A stretch of 64,000 bases of DNA from Areca catechu (Eukaryota; Streptophyta; Magnoliopsida; Arecales; Arecaceae), in assembly GCA_021397845.1 (NCBI GenBank), contig CM038053.1:142800541-142864540 (forward strand), written 5' to 3'. A program made the translations under genes and the position numbers. Below the pieces are notes generated by a model. It was not told the DNA's origin and ran no database searches. It worked only from the letters and a program-made list of their open reading frames with translations. Each line of letters begins with the position of its first letter. Within the stretch, counting starts at the first letter, position 1. This document shows positions 1 to 11,138 of this stretch, one piece after another.

Positions 1-592
1 AAGCTGGGAGACTCTAGAAGCTTTGTATTCAACTGCCTTACTCACAGTCCGGGATGTCAACTAGAAAATTCTAGAAATCCCACCATCTACTACTTGACTT
101 ATAGTTTGGTGAATCAAAAAGCTCTAGAAATCCTGCACTGAGGTCCGTATGGCTTCGAGATCAGGAGAATGGGGATGAAGTGTTCCCAGAGACCTTCATG
201 CCAATCCTAAGGTTCTGGAGTCAACCTAGAGAAACTAAGGCTTGGGAGAGGCGCACACATATGGTGACCATGAAGCCTATCTCCTTACCATGCAGAAGGG
301 TAAAGGAATTGAAAGAAAAAGGACCAAGCTAAGTTCGTCTGTCAAGTTGGACTATTTCTACATTGCAAAGATAAGTCCCTTATAAACTCTAAAGGGTTCT
401 TTAGAAGTATCTCAAAGCAAAAAAAGAAACAAAAGAAAAAAGAGAGAAAAAGAAAACAAGACAAAGTGAACAGAGCACATTAGTTTGAAAGAAAAGATAT
501 ATTCATTAAAAAATGTTTTTACATCCTATGAAGGCTCCTGTCAGGCTAGGAAGCCTCCCAAAATCTAAGTTACAAGAAAAAGAAGAAAAATT
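1..592. other. No gene recognised; probable internal DNA of the oldest gypsy-type element
   Basis: I see no coding region here on either strand. There are near-duplicate short phrases around the word ctagaaat and an A-rich stretch at about 420-480. By position it lies just beyond the 3' end of the minus-strand gene that ends at 593, so it is probably internal sequence of the same old element. That is inference from position only. Confidence 0.3.
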
Positions 593-1626
593 TCAAGCCT
601 TGCTCACCAGCTCCTTTCCTGGCCGGCGAGTGACCCTTTTTGGCGGAGGCGCGTCCTGGGCGGCAGTGGCTCCGGTTTTGACTTCAGCCACCTCCAGCTC
701 TAGCTCCGGCTCTGGCTCTATGGTAACTATCCTTGGTCGCATGGGGAGAGGCAGCTTGGAAAGGATGTCTTCTAGCCCCTTCGATCCGAGGAGATGGATG
801 GCCTTACCTCGGAAGTCATTGAACTCCTAGTGGTAGGAGTCCAACACTGCCTCAGCAACCTCATCCTTGAAGGCCTTGGATGCCTTGAACTTGGGGATGA
901 CTTCGAAGGCTTCCTTCTTGGCCTCCTCCACCAGCATAATGGCCACCGTCGCCTTTTCCAAGGCTGCCACGGCCTTGGTCACTTCTTCAAGTTGCACTTG
1001 GAGGGTCTGCGCCCTCGCATCCATGTGGGCTACCTTCATAGCAAAGTAGTCACTTTCTCAGCCATATGGAGGCTCTCCCCCTTGTCTTCTTTCAGGGCCT
1101 ACTTGAGCTCGGCAGATTTCTTCTCCAAGCCAATCGCCCTCACCTTGGAGCCGGCCAGCTAGTCCTAGAGGGCCTTCATTTGGCCCTCCAATTCTTGAAC
1201 TCGGGTATCCTGGGCCCAAGCCTCATCCCTCTCCTTGTGGATGCTGGACTCCTGTTTCATCAGCCCCTAGCAAGAGTCCCTGAGGAGCTGAACATCGAGG
1301 GCCACCTACATGAAGAGCAATAGTCAGTACCTTTACAGACAAGAAAAAAAGAATGCAGTAACCAAGAAGGTAAGTTACCGAGAAGAGTTTGGGGAACACC
1401 CCAGTAAAGAATCCACCACTTCCCGGTCGGTCCTCTCTTGGCAGTCCAGCGGCTGGGCAAGGGCGGTCAGGACCTCCTCGGCCAGCTTTCCATCCCTCAT
1501 CAAACTAGCATCCCGAGGCATGATGAGGGATATTTTCTTTGACTCCCACCTCGACCTCTTGGATGGTTTTGAGGGTTCTGGGAAAGTGGCTGGCGGGGGC
1601 ATGGTGGCGGTAGTCCGATCAGTGGC
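593..1626 (-). pseudogene. 3' exons of a broken transposon-borne gene (antisense gypsy-type protein)
   Basis: This is the C-terminal part of a minus-strand gene whose upstream parts lie at 22545-22775 and 33915-34939. The first block (1379-1626) reads as a Pro/Ser-rich segment followed by a segment with TALAQPLDCQE. A short intron-like gap (1306-1378) follows. The last exon (593-1305) encodes an Ala/Glu/Lys-rich, probably coiled-coil segment (about 1040 down to 830, with VEEAKKEAFEVIPKFKASKA) and then an acidic and basic tail ending at a TGA at 593-595. At least four in-frame TAG codons interrupt the last exon. Such coiled-coil proteins occur in plant elements annotated as putative gypsy-type transposons; their function is unknown. 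The splice between the two blocks is not in phase as it stands, so an indel is likely. Two Copia insertions separate these exons from the start of the gene. Confidence 0.6.
1306..1378 (-). other. Short GT-AG intron in the antisense transposon gene
   Basis: On the minus strand the gap begins GTAACTTACC, has a T-rich stretch and ends TTCATGTAG, a good plant intron shape of 73 nt. Protein similarity within the gene stops and restarts across it. The reading phases do not match exactly (phase 2 into phase 0), so either an indel is present or another splice site is used. Confidence 0.5.
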
Positions 1627-1631
1627 AAGTC

Positions 1632-3226
1632 TATTGCCTAGTAAGCAACCCAAAAGGGGGGGTGAATTGGATCTCTAAAAAATTATTTACTTTGTATAAT
1701 GCAATGCTATGCAATCCAATCCAACAATCAATTAAGGTACAAAGAAATCAAATGCAATACTCTTAAATAAAAGTGCGGCAGAAATAAAGTGCAATAAATG
1801 AAAAGCAAGTAGAGAGATCAATCAACCATAGAGACCAAGAAATATAGTGGTTTGGTGCTATCAAATGCACCTACATCCACTCCCAAAGATCCCCTTGAGA
1901 ATTCACTTTAATTACACCGATTACAGTTGATTAGTTTTCTGGGCTCACAAATTAAAAACCCAACTTGTTTTCACAAGGCCAACAAGTCAAAACATCAATT
2001 GGTTTTACGGGCTAACCAAGAACCTAAATGGTTTTAAGATCACCACCAACCTTCCTTGGATTTTCGGGCTAACCAAGAACCTAAATAATTTTCTAAGGCT
2101 CACCAATAACCTTCCTTGGTTTTACACTAGGCTAACCAAGAACCCTTACAACAAATAAAGTTTTGAAGTTGAGAAATAATATAAGCTATCTAAACAAAAG
2201 CGGGTATCTCTTTGAAGCTCGATGTAGAGATGCTTTGAACTTGTTGAAGCCTCTTTAATGCTCAAGAATGGATGATCTTCAATGCTCTTGAAGGCTCTTG
2301 AATGCTTGGAGGCTTGCTTTTGCTTGAGAGTGGTTGAATCTTCAATGAATAGGAGTTAAAGCTCTCTTTCCTTCTCTCTTGAATGCTCTTATTTCATTAT
2401 CATCAATAGTTATGAATAGTTATGAATGGTTACCCTTTTGATTTGATTTGGAGCATATAAATATCTTTCCAAGGCCTCAAATCCATTTTCTAGCCATTAG
2501 ACTTGAAAATCTAGCCGTTGAAGGGCAAAAGGGTCAGGTTCTATGTTTGAAAAACTAGCCGTTACTATTTCCAGAACTTTATGTGTCGACACTTCAAACT
2601 GTTAGTCGACACTTTAGATCGATAATTGAACTTCTTGAGTCGACACCTAGTTTAAAAATCTTTAATCTGGTTCTCTGAAAATCTCAGATGTGTCGACACT
2701 TCCTCAGGTGAGTCGACACTTTGAGTTAACACTTTGCTTCTATGTGTCGACACTTCTGCAGTTCTTCATTTTCAGCAAGTTCTGTGGCTTGAAAATCTCA
2801 GGTGATGAACTGATCCATGTGTCGACATCTTGAGTCGACACTTCAGGTCCATGTGTTGACACTTCAGCCGTGCCACTTGAAACATTTTTTACGTACTGGC
2901 TTAAGTCGACACTTCACTTCCATGTATCGACACTTGATGTTATATGTCGATACTTTGAGTCGACACCTCACTAAAATCTTCACAAAAAATCTGAACTTGT
3001 GCTGAATCAGATTTGTACTTCACTCAACTGACTATTCAAGCAATCTTTGACTGTCCATGTTCATTTGAGCAAATCTTTTCATCCAAACTTGGCTTATTTC
3101 AATCAAACAAACTTCTTCAAATTTGTGAGCACCTTTTTCAATAAAAAAACATCTCAAAGAAATCATCAGTACTCAACTTATACTTAACCATTTTGCTTAT
3201 CATCAAAATCAATAACGGAGTCAACA
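1632..3226 (-). repeat. Element A 3' LTR
   Basis: It matches 20935-22539 almost base for base and the 24324-22781 LTR in inverse. Its minus-strand start is TGTTGACTCCG (right edge, 3226). A minus-strand TATA box (TATTTATATG) lies at about 2453-2465, and a cluster of GTGTCGACAC-type motifs sits upstream of it at about 2582-2965. Confidence 0.9.
2582..2965 (-). promoter_or_regulatory. U3 cluster of palindromic GTGTCGACAC motifs (element A, 3' LTR)
   Basis: About fifteen copies or close variants of the 10-bp palindrome GTGTCGACAC, or its half-type GAGTCGACAC, lie in about 380 bp at uneven spacing of roughly 15-50 bp. The cluster ends about 120 bp upstream of the minus-strand TATA box, the usual place for LTR enhancers. 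Many variants differ only at the central CpG (ttgaca, tcaaca, tcgata), as expected from deamination of methylated C. An enhancer role is inference. Confidence 0.6.
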
Positions 3227-3935
3227 ATCTTTTCTTTTTTAATGATGACAAAATCTTTAAGTATAAATTGCATAAAAAGCTTTTAAAAGAATTCATCAAG
3301 GTGCATAGAACTAAATACAATAGATGTATCAAGGTAATTTTCAATATTGACATGATGTATCAGAATAAGAGATATAATGATTTAAGAGTATCAAAGCAAG
3401 TTGTAATGATTAAGAGTATCAAAACTTTTAGGATATATATAAGACATAGACACATGTATCATGATACTTTATAAGAAAATTCAGCAGTAAGTAAAGCTCC
3501 CCCTGAATTGATAATCCATAAAATAGTTTGTAAATATCTTTTGAAACACCTAAAGAGGGGTTTTAAGATGAAATTCACTTTAAAAAAGATTTTCAATGAA
3601 AATAAAGTATTTCTCCCCCTTTCTTAAGGAATTTGTAAACACTTTTCAATTCAAGTTTTCAAAATAATTTTTAAATACTCTTATTTACCCCTTGAACATC
3701 ACAAATATACTTTGCTTTTATACTTCAATCTTATTACTCCCCCTTTTTGTTATCATTAAAAAGGCAGGAAGACAAGCAGGCTAAATCTACATTCATTCAT
3801 AACAACAATTCATACATTTAAAGTCACAAATATGAAGTACAACATGATATTTCATTTCAAGTTAGAATTTGTTCAACAAAAGACAAAACATACATAGTTG
3901 CCTAAAAGTAAACTATCTAAAAATACATAGATATC
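3227..3935 (-). other. Element A 3' untranslated region with repeated polypurine tracts
   Basis: There is no gene here. On the minus strand there are purine tracts containing GGGGGAG near 3737-3750, 3611-3625 and 3497-3508, plus a degenerate one (AAAAAAGAAAAG) beside the LTR at 3227-3241. The last position corresponds to the plus-strand primer site. The others match the multiple tracts seen in element C. Confidence 0.6.
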
Positions 3936-5893
3936 CTAATCCTCATCCTCATCAGCATCATCAGAAGACGATCCGATCTTAATCAATCCTGTATCAGTAA
4001 AAGATCAAGCTCGAGGCCACATCGATCTGAGATCTCAATGTCAGGTCCTGGTTGACCATAGAGGGGTATGATGACCATGTCCTCTACATCGAGAATACAT
4101 CTGACCTCTAGCTGGAGCAGTAGAGGTGGAAGCAATATCCTCCATAGGAATGAAACTGATCGATTCGATAGTCTCAGTGACTGCCGGAAGTGGCTTACGA
4201 TCAAAGGAAGGACCAGAGTCAAGATATTGAAAGCCAGGTGTATAAAAACAAAGCTCTTGGATAAGTGAGGATGTGTGAATAGTAGGAGTATCAATATATG
4301 GTGTATCAAAAATAGGCATATTAGCTGACGATACGATAGGTGTATCAACTGGAGAATGAACGGGTAAGTCTGTAATCGGTGAATCAATGAAAAGAGTGTC
4401 AATAATGGGTGTATCGATAATGGGTGAATCAATAATAGGTGAATGAATAGGAGAATCAATAAATGGTGAAAGAATAGGAATAGGAACATGATCATCTGAT
4501 CTGAAAGGAGAAGATAGGACTGGAGTCTGGGTAGATGAGCTCGAATGGTCATGAGTAGGACTCTTGGGCAAGTCTGCCATCACCTCCACCACTGGCTCTA
4601 TAGTCAGATCTGGAAAGTCGAATCCATCAGAGTCAGTCTCCTCATCATCTCCATCATCATCACCAACATCAACAACTGGAGCTGGAGCAGGTGGACCTAT
4701 ATCAGAAGCTGGAGTACTCACTAAAGGTCTAGACGGTGTGGTCAGTATAGCTGAGATGCCATCACTCAGTCCATTGTGGCTCTTTCTAGTCTCAACTATG
4801 AAGCAGTCAAGACACTGTCTCATGATCAGAATGTCAATCTCAATGCGTCTGACTCTATCCAATAAGCTATCAAAAACACTCTAAGTCTCCGTCTGAATTG
4901 GCTGAGGCGGTGCTAAAGTGGTAGGATCAGACTGAGATGCAACCTTTGGCTGTGCTGCGGTCTCAGGCTGACTCTTGCTAGGTCCTGCCTCACCGGAGAG
5001 AATGCGCTTCTCCTCTGCAGCATCATCATTATCAGCTCTGTCCTCGGCCTGATCAGATATCCTGCATCTCCATTGGCCTCGAAACAAATGATAACCCATC
5101 CGGTGTTATGACCTGTGTCATACACATCAGTATGAAGTAGCATATGAAAGGGCTCGTCCTCAAAGCTGACATGTACTCCTTGAATAGAACAGTCAACCCA
5201 TCCCATAGGGCAAGCAGAGTCGCTGACTCGTCGACACCTCAATCATCTGGTAAACCATAAGCACTGGAAGGTAGATGGGTGTGCGCTGAACTAATGAGAC
5301 CATCACTAGCAACTCTCGCTCAGTGATGTAATCGAAGCATCCAATCTTCGGTGGAAGTATCCAGGTGACAATATGGTGCAACAATCTCATCTCTGCTGAT
5401 AGTCGGGATGTGGGTATGGTAGCTCCCTCAGGCAATATATCAGACTCAAAGATACACTGGAGTCCACTCACTCTGTCCATCAGGCTGTCCACCACTAAAC
5501 CAGTCATCGGAATGTCCCAAACTCTGCTCAATGTCTCTGATGAAACTGGGATATTCCAGCCTCTCACCTCTGCCATCCATCCATCAGATCTATGGGCGAG
5601 TGATCCATAAACTCTTGAATGAGCCCGGGGTAGAACCTCTTGCTCAGTGAGCAAAAAGATATCAATCTAGCCTCTTGAATCCACTGTCCGATCCTAAAAT
5701 GTTGCTGGTCAACAAAATTGAAGTCTACTCATCGTCCCCCGATGACGATCTTTGAACTCATTCTGCTAGAAGCTACAAAAAATGGTCATGCAGGCAGATC
5801 AGGAGCTCTAGCCTCATGTTTAGCCTTCGTTCTTTGTTCTTCTTATTAATTTGATTGACGAGGTTGATGGACTACTTGCTTTCGGGGTCCCAT
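3936..5893 (-). pseudogene. Element A extra 3' ORF (aORF), broken
   Basis: The start is placed at 5893 because MGPRKQVV there matches the start of the copy in C (29618); the TAG at 3936-3938 ends an acidic tail, giving about 650 codons. The N-terminal half (about 5654-5193) has a conserved block with VWDIPMTG, RLLHHIV, ITERELLVMV and SQRLCLPYGMG. It resembles what databases call a putative plant transposon protein. The C-terminal half is rich in Pro, Ser, Asp and Ile, with short repeats such as PIIDTPIIDT (about 4270-4500), and ends in an Arg/Gly-rich patch. It has several in-frame stops and at least one frameshift. I see no signal peptide or clear membrane helix, so an envelope role is not supported. 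It lies between pol and the polypurine tracts, in the same sense as pol. Function unknown. Confidence 0.7.
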
Positions 5894-6140
5894 TGCTTAG
5901 AATAAGAATTTGGGCAAGATTTGGGTGAAAACCTAGGATTTCTAAGGCTCAAGATGCAAATGGAAGCCAAAATGTAGCAAAATCCGAACAGGAAAGTGTC
6001 CAAATCGAAGAATCAACAGGTTTAAATCATAAAATAGAGGGAAGGAGTGAGAAATACCTTAGGTCATGTGTCGGCTCGAGAGAGATGAAGAAATGAGGGA
6101 AAAATGCTTTGGAATGCCCTTATTCTCGGTCTGCTGCCGT

Positions 6141-6210
6141 TCATGTGTCGACTTACGAAGGTGTCGACACATTCACGTATCGACATATCAATGTGTTGAT
6201 ACATCGACTT
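6141..6210 (-). promoter_or_regulatory. GTGTCGACAC motif cluster upstream of the element A aORF
   Basis: About five copies or variants lie in 70 bp, between the end of pol (6343) and the aORF start (5893). The same arrangement occurs in C (29311-29368) and D (60792-60874). It is the motif of the LTR U3 cluster. It may be an internal promoter or enhancer for the aORF, but I see no clear TATA box between it and the start codon. The rest of 5894-6342 shows nothing else. Confidence 0.5.
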
Positions 6211-6342
6211 AAAAACTGAAAAATAAGAGATTGAAGTGTTGATCAAAATCAAGCATAATTCAATGAAATTCAATAAAATTAGCAGAGATAGAGCATGATT
6301 GATGTCAAATATGATTGATTTGAGTCAAGGATAAGAAAAAAT

Positions 6343-9300
6343 TTAATCAAAAGGATTAATGATCCCAAGATCTCTTCTAATCATACAAAATCGATCTTCT
6401 AGTAAAGGTTTAGTCAAGATATCAGCTAATTAAAATTTAGTACTAATAAATTCAAGCACAACATCATTATTTTCAATATGATCTCTAATAAAATGATGTC
6501 TAATTTCAATATGTTTACTCCTAGAATGTTGAACATGATTTTTTGTTAAGCAAATAGCACTGGTATTATCACATTTTATAGGTGTACTAGCCAACTTGAT
6601 TCCAAAATCTTCAAGTTGTTGCTTAATCCATAAGATTTGAGCATAACAACTTCCTACTGCAATATACTCAGCCTCAGCTGTGGATAGTATAACTAAAATT
6701 TATTTCTTGCTAAACCATGAGATTAAGTTAACTCTAAGAAATTAGCAAGTACCACTAGTACTCTTTCTATCCAATTTACAGCCAGCAAAATCAGCATCAG
6801 AAAATCTAATAAATTCAGAAGATGAATCTCTAGAATACCATAAACCAATATCAATAGTACCAGATAGTATCTAATAATGCGCTTAACAGCCATCAGATGT
6901 GATTCTTTAGGTTTAGACTGATATCTAGCATACATGCATACACCGAACATTATATCTGGTCTACTAGCATTAAATACAGTAAAGAGCCAATTATACCTCT
7001 GTATAACTTTTGATCTACTGATTTACCATGCTCATCCTTATCAAGTCTACAAGAGGGGCTCATAGGCGTACCTATTGCTTTAGTAGTCTCCATCCCAAAC
7101 TTCTTTATAATCTTTCTTGTATACTTAGCTTGGTTGATGAAGATTCCATCTATAGTTTGCTTTATCTGGAGTCCGAGAAAGAAATTGAGTTCTCCCATCA
7201 TGCTCATCTCAAACTCACCCTGCATTAGCTTAGCAAACTCTTGACAAAGAATTTCATTAGTAGCACCGAAAATGATATCATCAACAAATATTTGTACTAC
7301 TAATAAATCACTATCTTTCTTTATCAAAAATAATGTTTTGTCAACATGGCCTCTAGAAAATTCATTTTCAATTAAAAATTTGCTGAGTCTCTCATACCAG
7401 GCTATAGGTGCTTGCTTCAATCCATAAAGTACTGTGTGCAATTTAAAAACATGATCAGGATGTACATGATTTTCAAATCTAGGTGGTTGTTCAACAAAAC
7501 TTTTTCTGTTATAAAACCATTTAGAAAAGTACTCTTAACATCCATTTGAAATAGTTTAAAGTTCATAAAACAAGCAAATGCTAATAACAGTCTAATTGCT
7601 TCAAGTCTAGCAATAGAAGCAAAAGTTTCATCAAAATCAATCCCTTCCTCCTGGTTGTAGCCTTTAGCAACTAGCATAACTTTATTTCTAACAATTCCAT
7701 TTTCATGTAATTTATTCCTAAATACCCATTTAGTGCTAATAATAGAAACATTAGATAGCCTTTCTATTAATGTCCACACATTATTTCTATCAAACTGAAT
7801 TAGTTCATCTTGCATGGCATTAATCTAGTTAGGGTCTTTTTCAGTTTCTTCAAAACATTTAGGCTCTACTTGAGATACAAATGTTATATAATTGCATTCA
7901 TTTCTAATTGAGGCTCGAGTTCTTACCCCTTTAGATGGATCACCTAGGATTAATTTCTTAGGATGTCCATGAGCATACCTCCACTCCTTTGGTAGATCTT
8001 GGTGCTTTGGAGTGTCATCACCTTTTTCATTCTTGTCTTGATCTTCTTCACTTGGCTGGGGTTCATCATTCAGTGTCAACTTTTGAAGCTTGTCAACACC
8101 TGCACATTCATCAGATGATCCTCTTTTCTCGAGGATTTGTTAGTAGATTCTTCAAAAACAACATGTCCTGACTCTTCTACAACCAAGGTTCTTTTATTAA
8201 AAACTCTGTATGCCCTGCTTGATATGGAGTATCCTAAAAAGATTCCTTTATCAGACTTGGCATCAAGTTTTTCAAGATTATCTTTTCCATTGTTTAAAAT
8301 AAAATATTTGCAACCAAAAACTCAAAAATACTTTAAAGTTGGTTTTCTTTGATTCTAAAGTTCGTAAGGAGTTTTCTTCAAAATAGGGTAGATTAAAACT
8401 CAATTCAAAATGTAACATGTAGTATTAATAGCGTCAGCCCAAAAATATCTTGGTAAATCATTTTCACAAAGCATAGTGCATGCCATTTCTTTTAAAGTAT
8501 GATTTTTTCTTTCTACTACCCTATTCTGCTGAGGTGTCCTAGGTACAGAAAAATTGTGTTCAATTCCTTTTTCATTTCAAAAGTTTTTGAAATCTTGATT
8601 TTCAAACTCAGTTTCATGATTACTGCGAATGCAAATAACTGAAACACCTTTTTCATTTGAGACATTTCGATAAAACTTTATAAAAGCAGAAAATGATTCA
8701 TCTTTATGTGCTAGAAAGAAAACCCATGTAAATCTCGAAAAATCATCCATTATGACTAATCCATATCTCTTGCCTTCTAGACTTGATATTCTAGTTGGTC
8801 CAAAGAGATCCATATGAAGTAGTTCTAGTGGCCTACTAGTAGTTACAAAACCTTTTGGTTTGAAAGTGGTTTTAACTTATTTTCCTAATTGATATGCTTG
8901 GCAAACTCTATCTTTTTCAAAACAAAGTTCAGGTGAATCTCTAACTAAATTCTTTTTACAAAGTTTTGAAAGTAGATACATACTAGCATGCCCTAATCTT
9001 CTATTCCAAAGCCAACTAGTCTCACCTTTAGTAGAATTCATTGCAATAAGGTATTCTCCATTAGGCAAAGATAGATCATCCAAATCTACCAAATAAACAT
9101 TACCATGCCTTTTTCAAATAAATTATACTCTATTTATATCCAGACTAGCAATCATGCAATAAGATAATTTAAAATGACTTGAAAATCTTTATCGCAAAAC
9201 TGACTAATACTTAAGAGATTGTGCTTCAAACCATCAACTAGAAGTATATTACTAATATAACTAGAAGGAGTTATGTGAACCTTACCAATACCAATGAATT

Positions 9301-9440
9301 TTCCTTTACTATTATCCTCAAAGGTTACATTTCCTCCATTCATTGCTTCAAGAGAAGTGAAGTGCTTCACATCTCCTGTCATGTGCCTTGAGCAACCACT
9401 ATCAAGATACCAAAGTCTTTTGCTTTCCTAGGTTGCAAGA
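6343..9440 (-). pseudogene. Element A pol: protease, integrase, reverse transcriptase, RNase H (broken)
   Basis: Read right to left. Protease and its flank lie at about 9420-9130 (DSGCSRHMTG-type active site at the upstream edge, then LKHNLLSISQF). The GAG-pre-integrase zinc region is at 9092-8877 (LWNRRLGHAS, then CQA, where the second Cys of the CxxC is lost). The integrase core is at about 8860-8140 (HMDLFGPT, MDDFSRFTW). RT spans about 7815-6950: first half with WVFRNKL and VAKGYNQEEGIDFDETF, second half with LYGLKQAP and FVDDIIFGAT, where the usual Y of YVDD is F. RNase H lies at about 6880-6343, ending ADILTKP and a terminal NPFD. Several frameshifts and stops divide it, so no functional polyprotein is possible. 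The order integrase before RT defines Ty1/Copia. Confidence 0.85.
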
Positions 9441-9624
9441 CACACCTGCAATAAAAATTAAGCTTTGTTTTTAGGTACCCAAGCCAACTTGGGTCCTTTA
9501 GGGTTAGCATTTAAAATGGTTCCTTTTGGAACCCACACTTATCCAAAAGAATTGATTTTTCTTAAATTGCATTGGAAAGATTTATGACCTTGCTTCTTAC
9601 AAGTAAAATAAGTTATGCTAGATG

Positions 9625-11133
9625 ATGCAGGAATAAAAAAGTTTTTAAAATACTTTTATTATTTCTGTGGTCTATAGCCTAATCCTGCTTTATTGAAAAT
9701 GGCTCTTTGGCTATTCAAAAGTAGATTCAATTTTTTTGAACTATAGATAAATTTTTCAACAAAAGGCTTTATCTTTTCAAGTTCATTTTTGTACTTAACA
9801 TTTTCCAATTCTAAATCTTTATTTTTGTTTAAAAGATCACCATTTGAAATAATAGTTTTGGGTCTTTTCAAAACTTCATTTTTCATTGTTAAAGCATTGT
9901 TTTTCCTTTGCAAAACATCTAATTTAGTTTTCAAACCATTGATTTCATTTAGCAAAGAATTGTTTTTAAGAGAAAAATAGTTTGTATGCTTTTTCAACTT
10001 TTTATTTTCACATAAAATTAGTTTATAGTCATGCATAAGTTCATCAAAAGCATTTCTAAGCTCGTCGAAAGTAAAATCTATTTTGGTGTTGAAATTTACC
10101 TCATCTTGCTCTTGATGTACCATTAAATAGAGATTTGCAACTTCTATTGCTCTTTTTCAGAACTGGAGTCTTCACTGTCACTCCAGGTGGCCATCATTGC
10201 TTTCTTTCTTAATTTCTTCCTTGCATCTTGAGGAGAGGGCAATCGAACTTATAGTAACCCGGCTTCTTGCACTCGAAGCATGTTGGTATTTCCTTCTCCT
10301 TTTCTTTTACCTTTTTTTTCTCTTTCTCTTTTCCTTTTTCTTTTAATTGAAACTTCTTTTTGTAAGGAAATTTTCTTTTCTTCATGAATCTTCTGAATTT
10401 CCTTGCAAGTAGGGCTTTTTCACCTTCATCTTCCTCTTCTTCTTTGGATTCATCTATTAAGGATTCTTCTTGTATGTTTGATTTGAAAGCAATCCCCTTT
10501 TCTTTTTGTCCATGTCCATTGACTTTTGTTTCAAATTCAGCTCATAAGTCATGAGCGATCTAACTAGCTGCTCTAAAAGTAGCTTGTCAACGTCCTTTGC
10601 TTCTTGAATTGCGGTCACCTTCAGATCCTACGATGTTGGAAGTGACCTAAGGATTTTATTCATAAGATCAGCATTAGACATTACCTTTCCAAGACTTCTC
10701 ATTCCATTTACAATATTTATAAATCTTGTGTACATGTCAGTGATTGACACATTAGGTTCCATTTAGAACATTTCATAAGTATGCACTAACATGTTCACCT
10801 TTGTGTTTTTTACTTGATTGGTACCCTCATGGGTAACTTCAAGTGTGTCCCATATTTCTTTAGCAGAGGTGCATGTAGATTTTCTATTGAATTCACTATG
10901 ATCTAATACATTATAAAGGAGATTCATTGCCTTGACATTGATCTCGGATTACTTAATATCATTTTTATCCCAATCCTCTTCGAGCTTTAGGATGGAAACA
11001 CCATTAACTACTACTGAAGGAATATGAGGACCTTTATCTACAACTCTCTACAAATTATAATCAATAGAATGCATATAAATTCTCATCCTGGTTTTCCTAT
11101 AAGTATAATTTGATCCATTGAAAAATGGAGGTC
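9625..11133 (-). pseudogene. Element A gag (3' portion), interrupted by element B
   Basis: This part carries the zinc knuckle near 10250-10290, reading CFECKKPGYYKFDC; the expected His is Tyr, a CAC-to-TAC change. It is followed downstream by a Lys/Glu/Asn-rich coiled-coil segment (10123-9659) ending KPFVEKFIYSS and GLGYRP. A C-terminal coiled coil of this kind is typical of SIRE-type gag. The N-terminal part (about 11130-10500) is broken by stops but aligns with the better preserved C copy. B was inserted after about the twentieth codon, so the gag start lies at 20834-20877. Confidence 0.8.
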
Positions 11134-11138
11134 TATTT

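Noticed and set aside
2582..2965. Regularly repeated GTCGACAC words taken for a CRISPR-like array
   Set aside because: Repeats are about 10 bp, palindromic and unevenly spaced, and they lie in a plant LTR.
3138..3474. Open frames around the A LTR edge
   Set aside because: They span the LTR boundary and the untranslated region, are on inconsistent strands and have no homolog in C.
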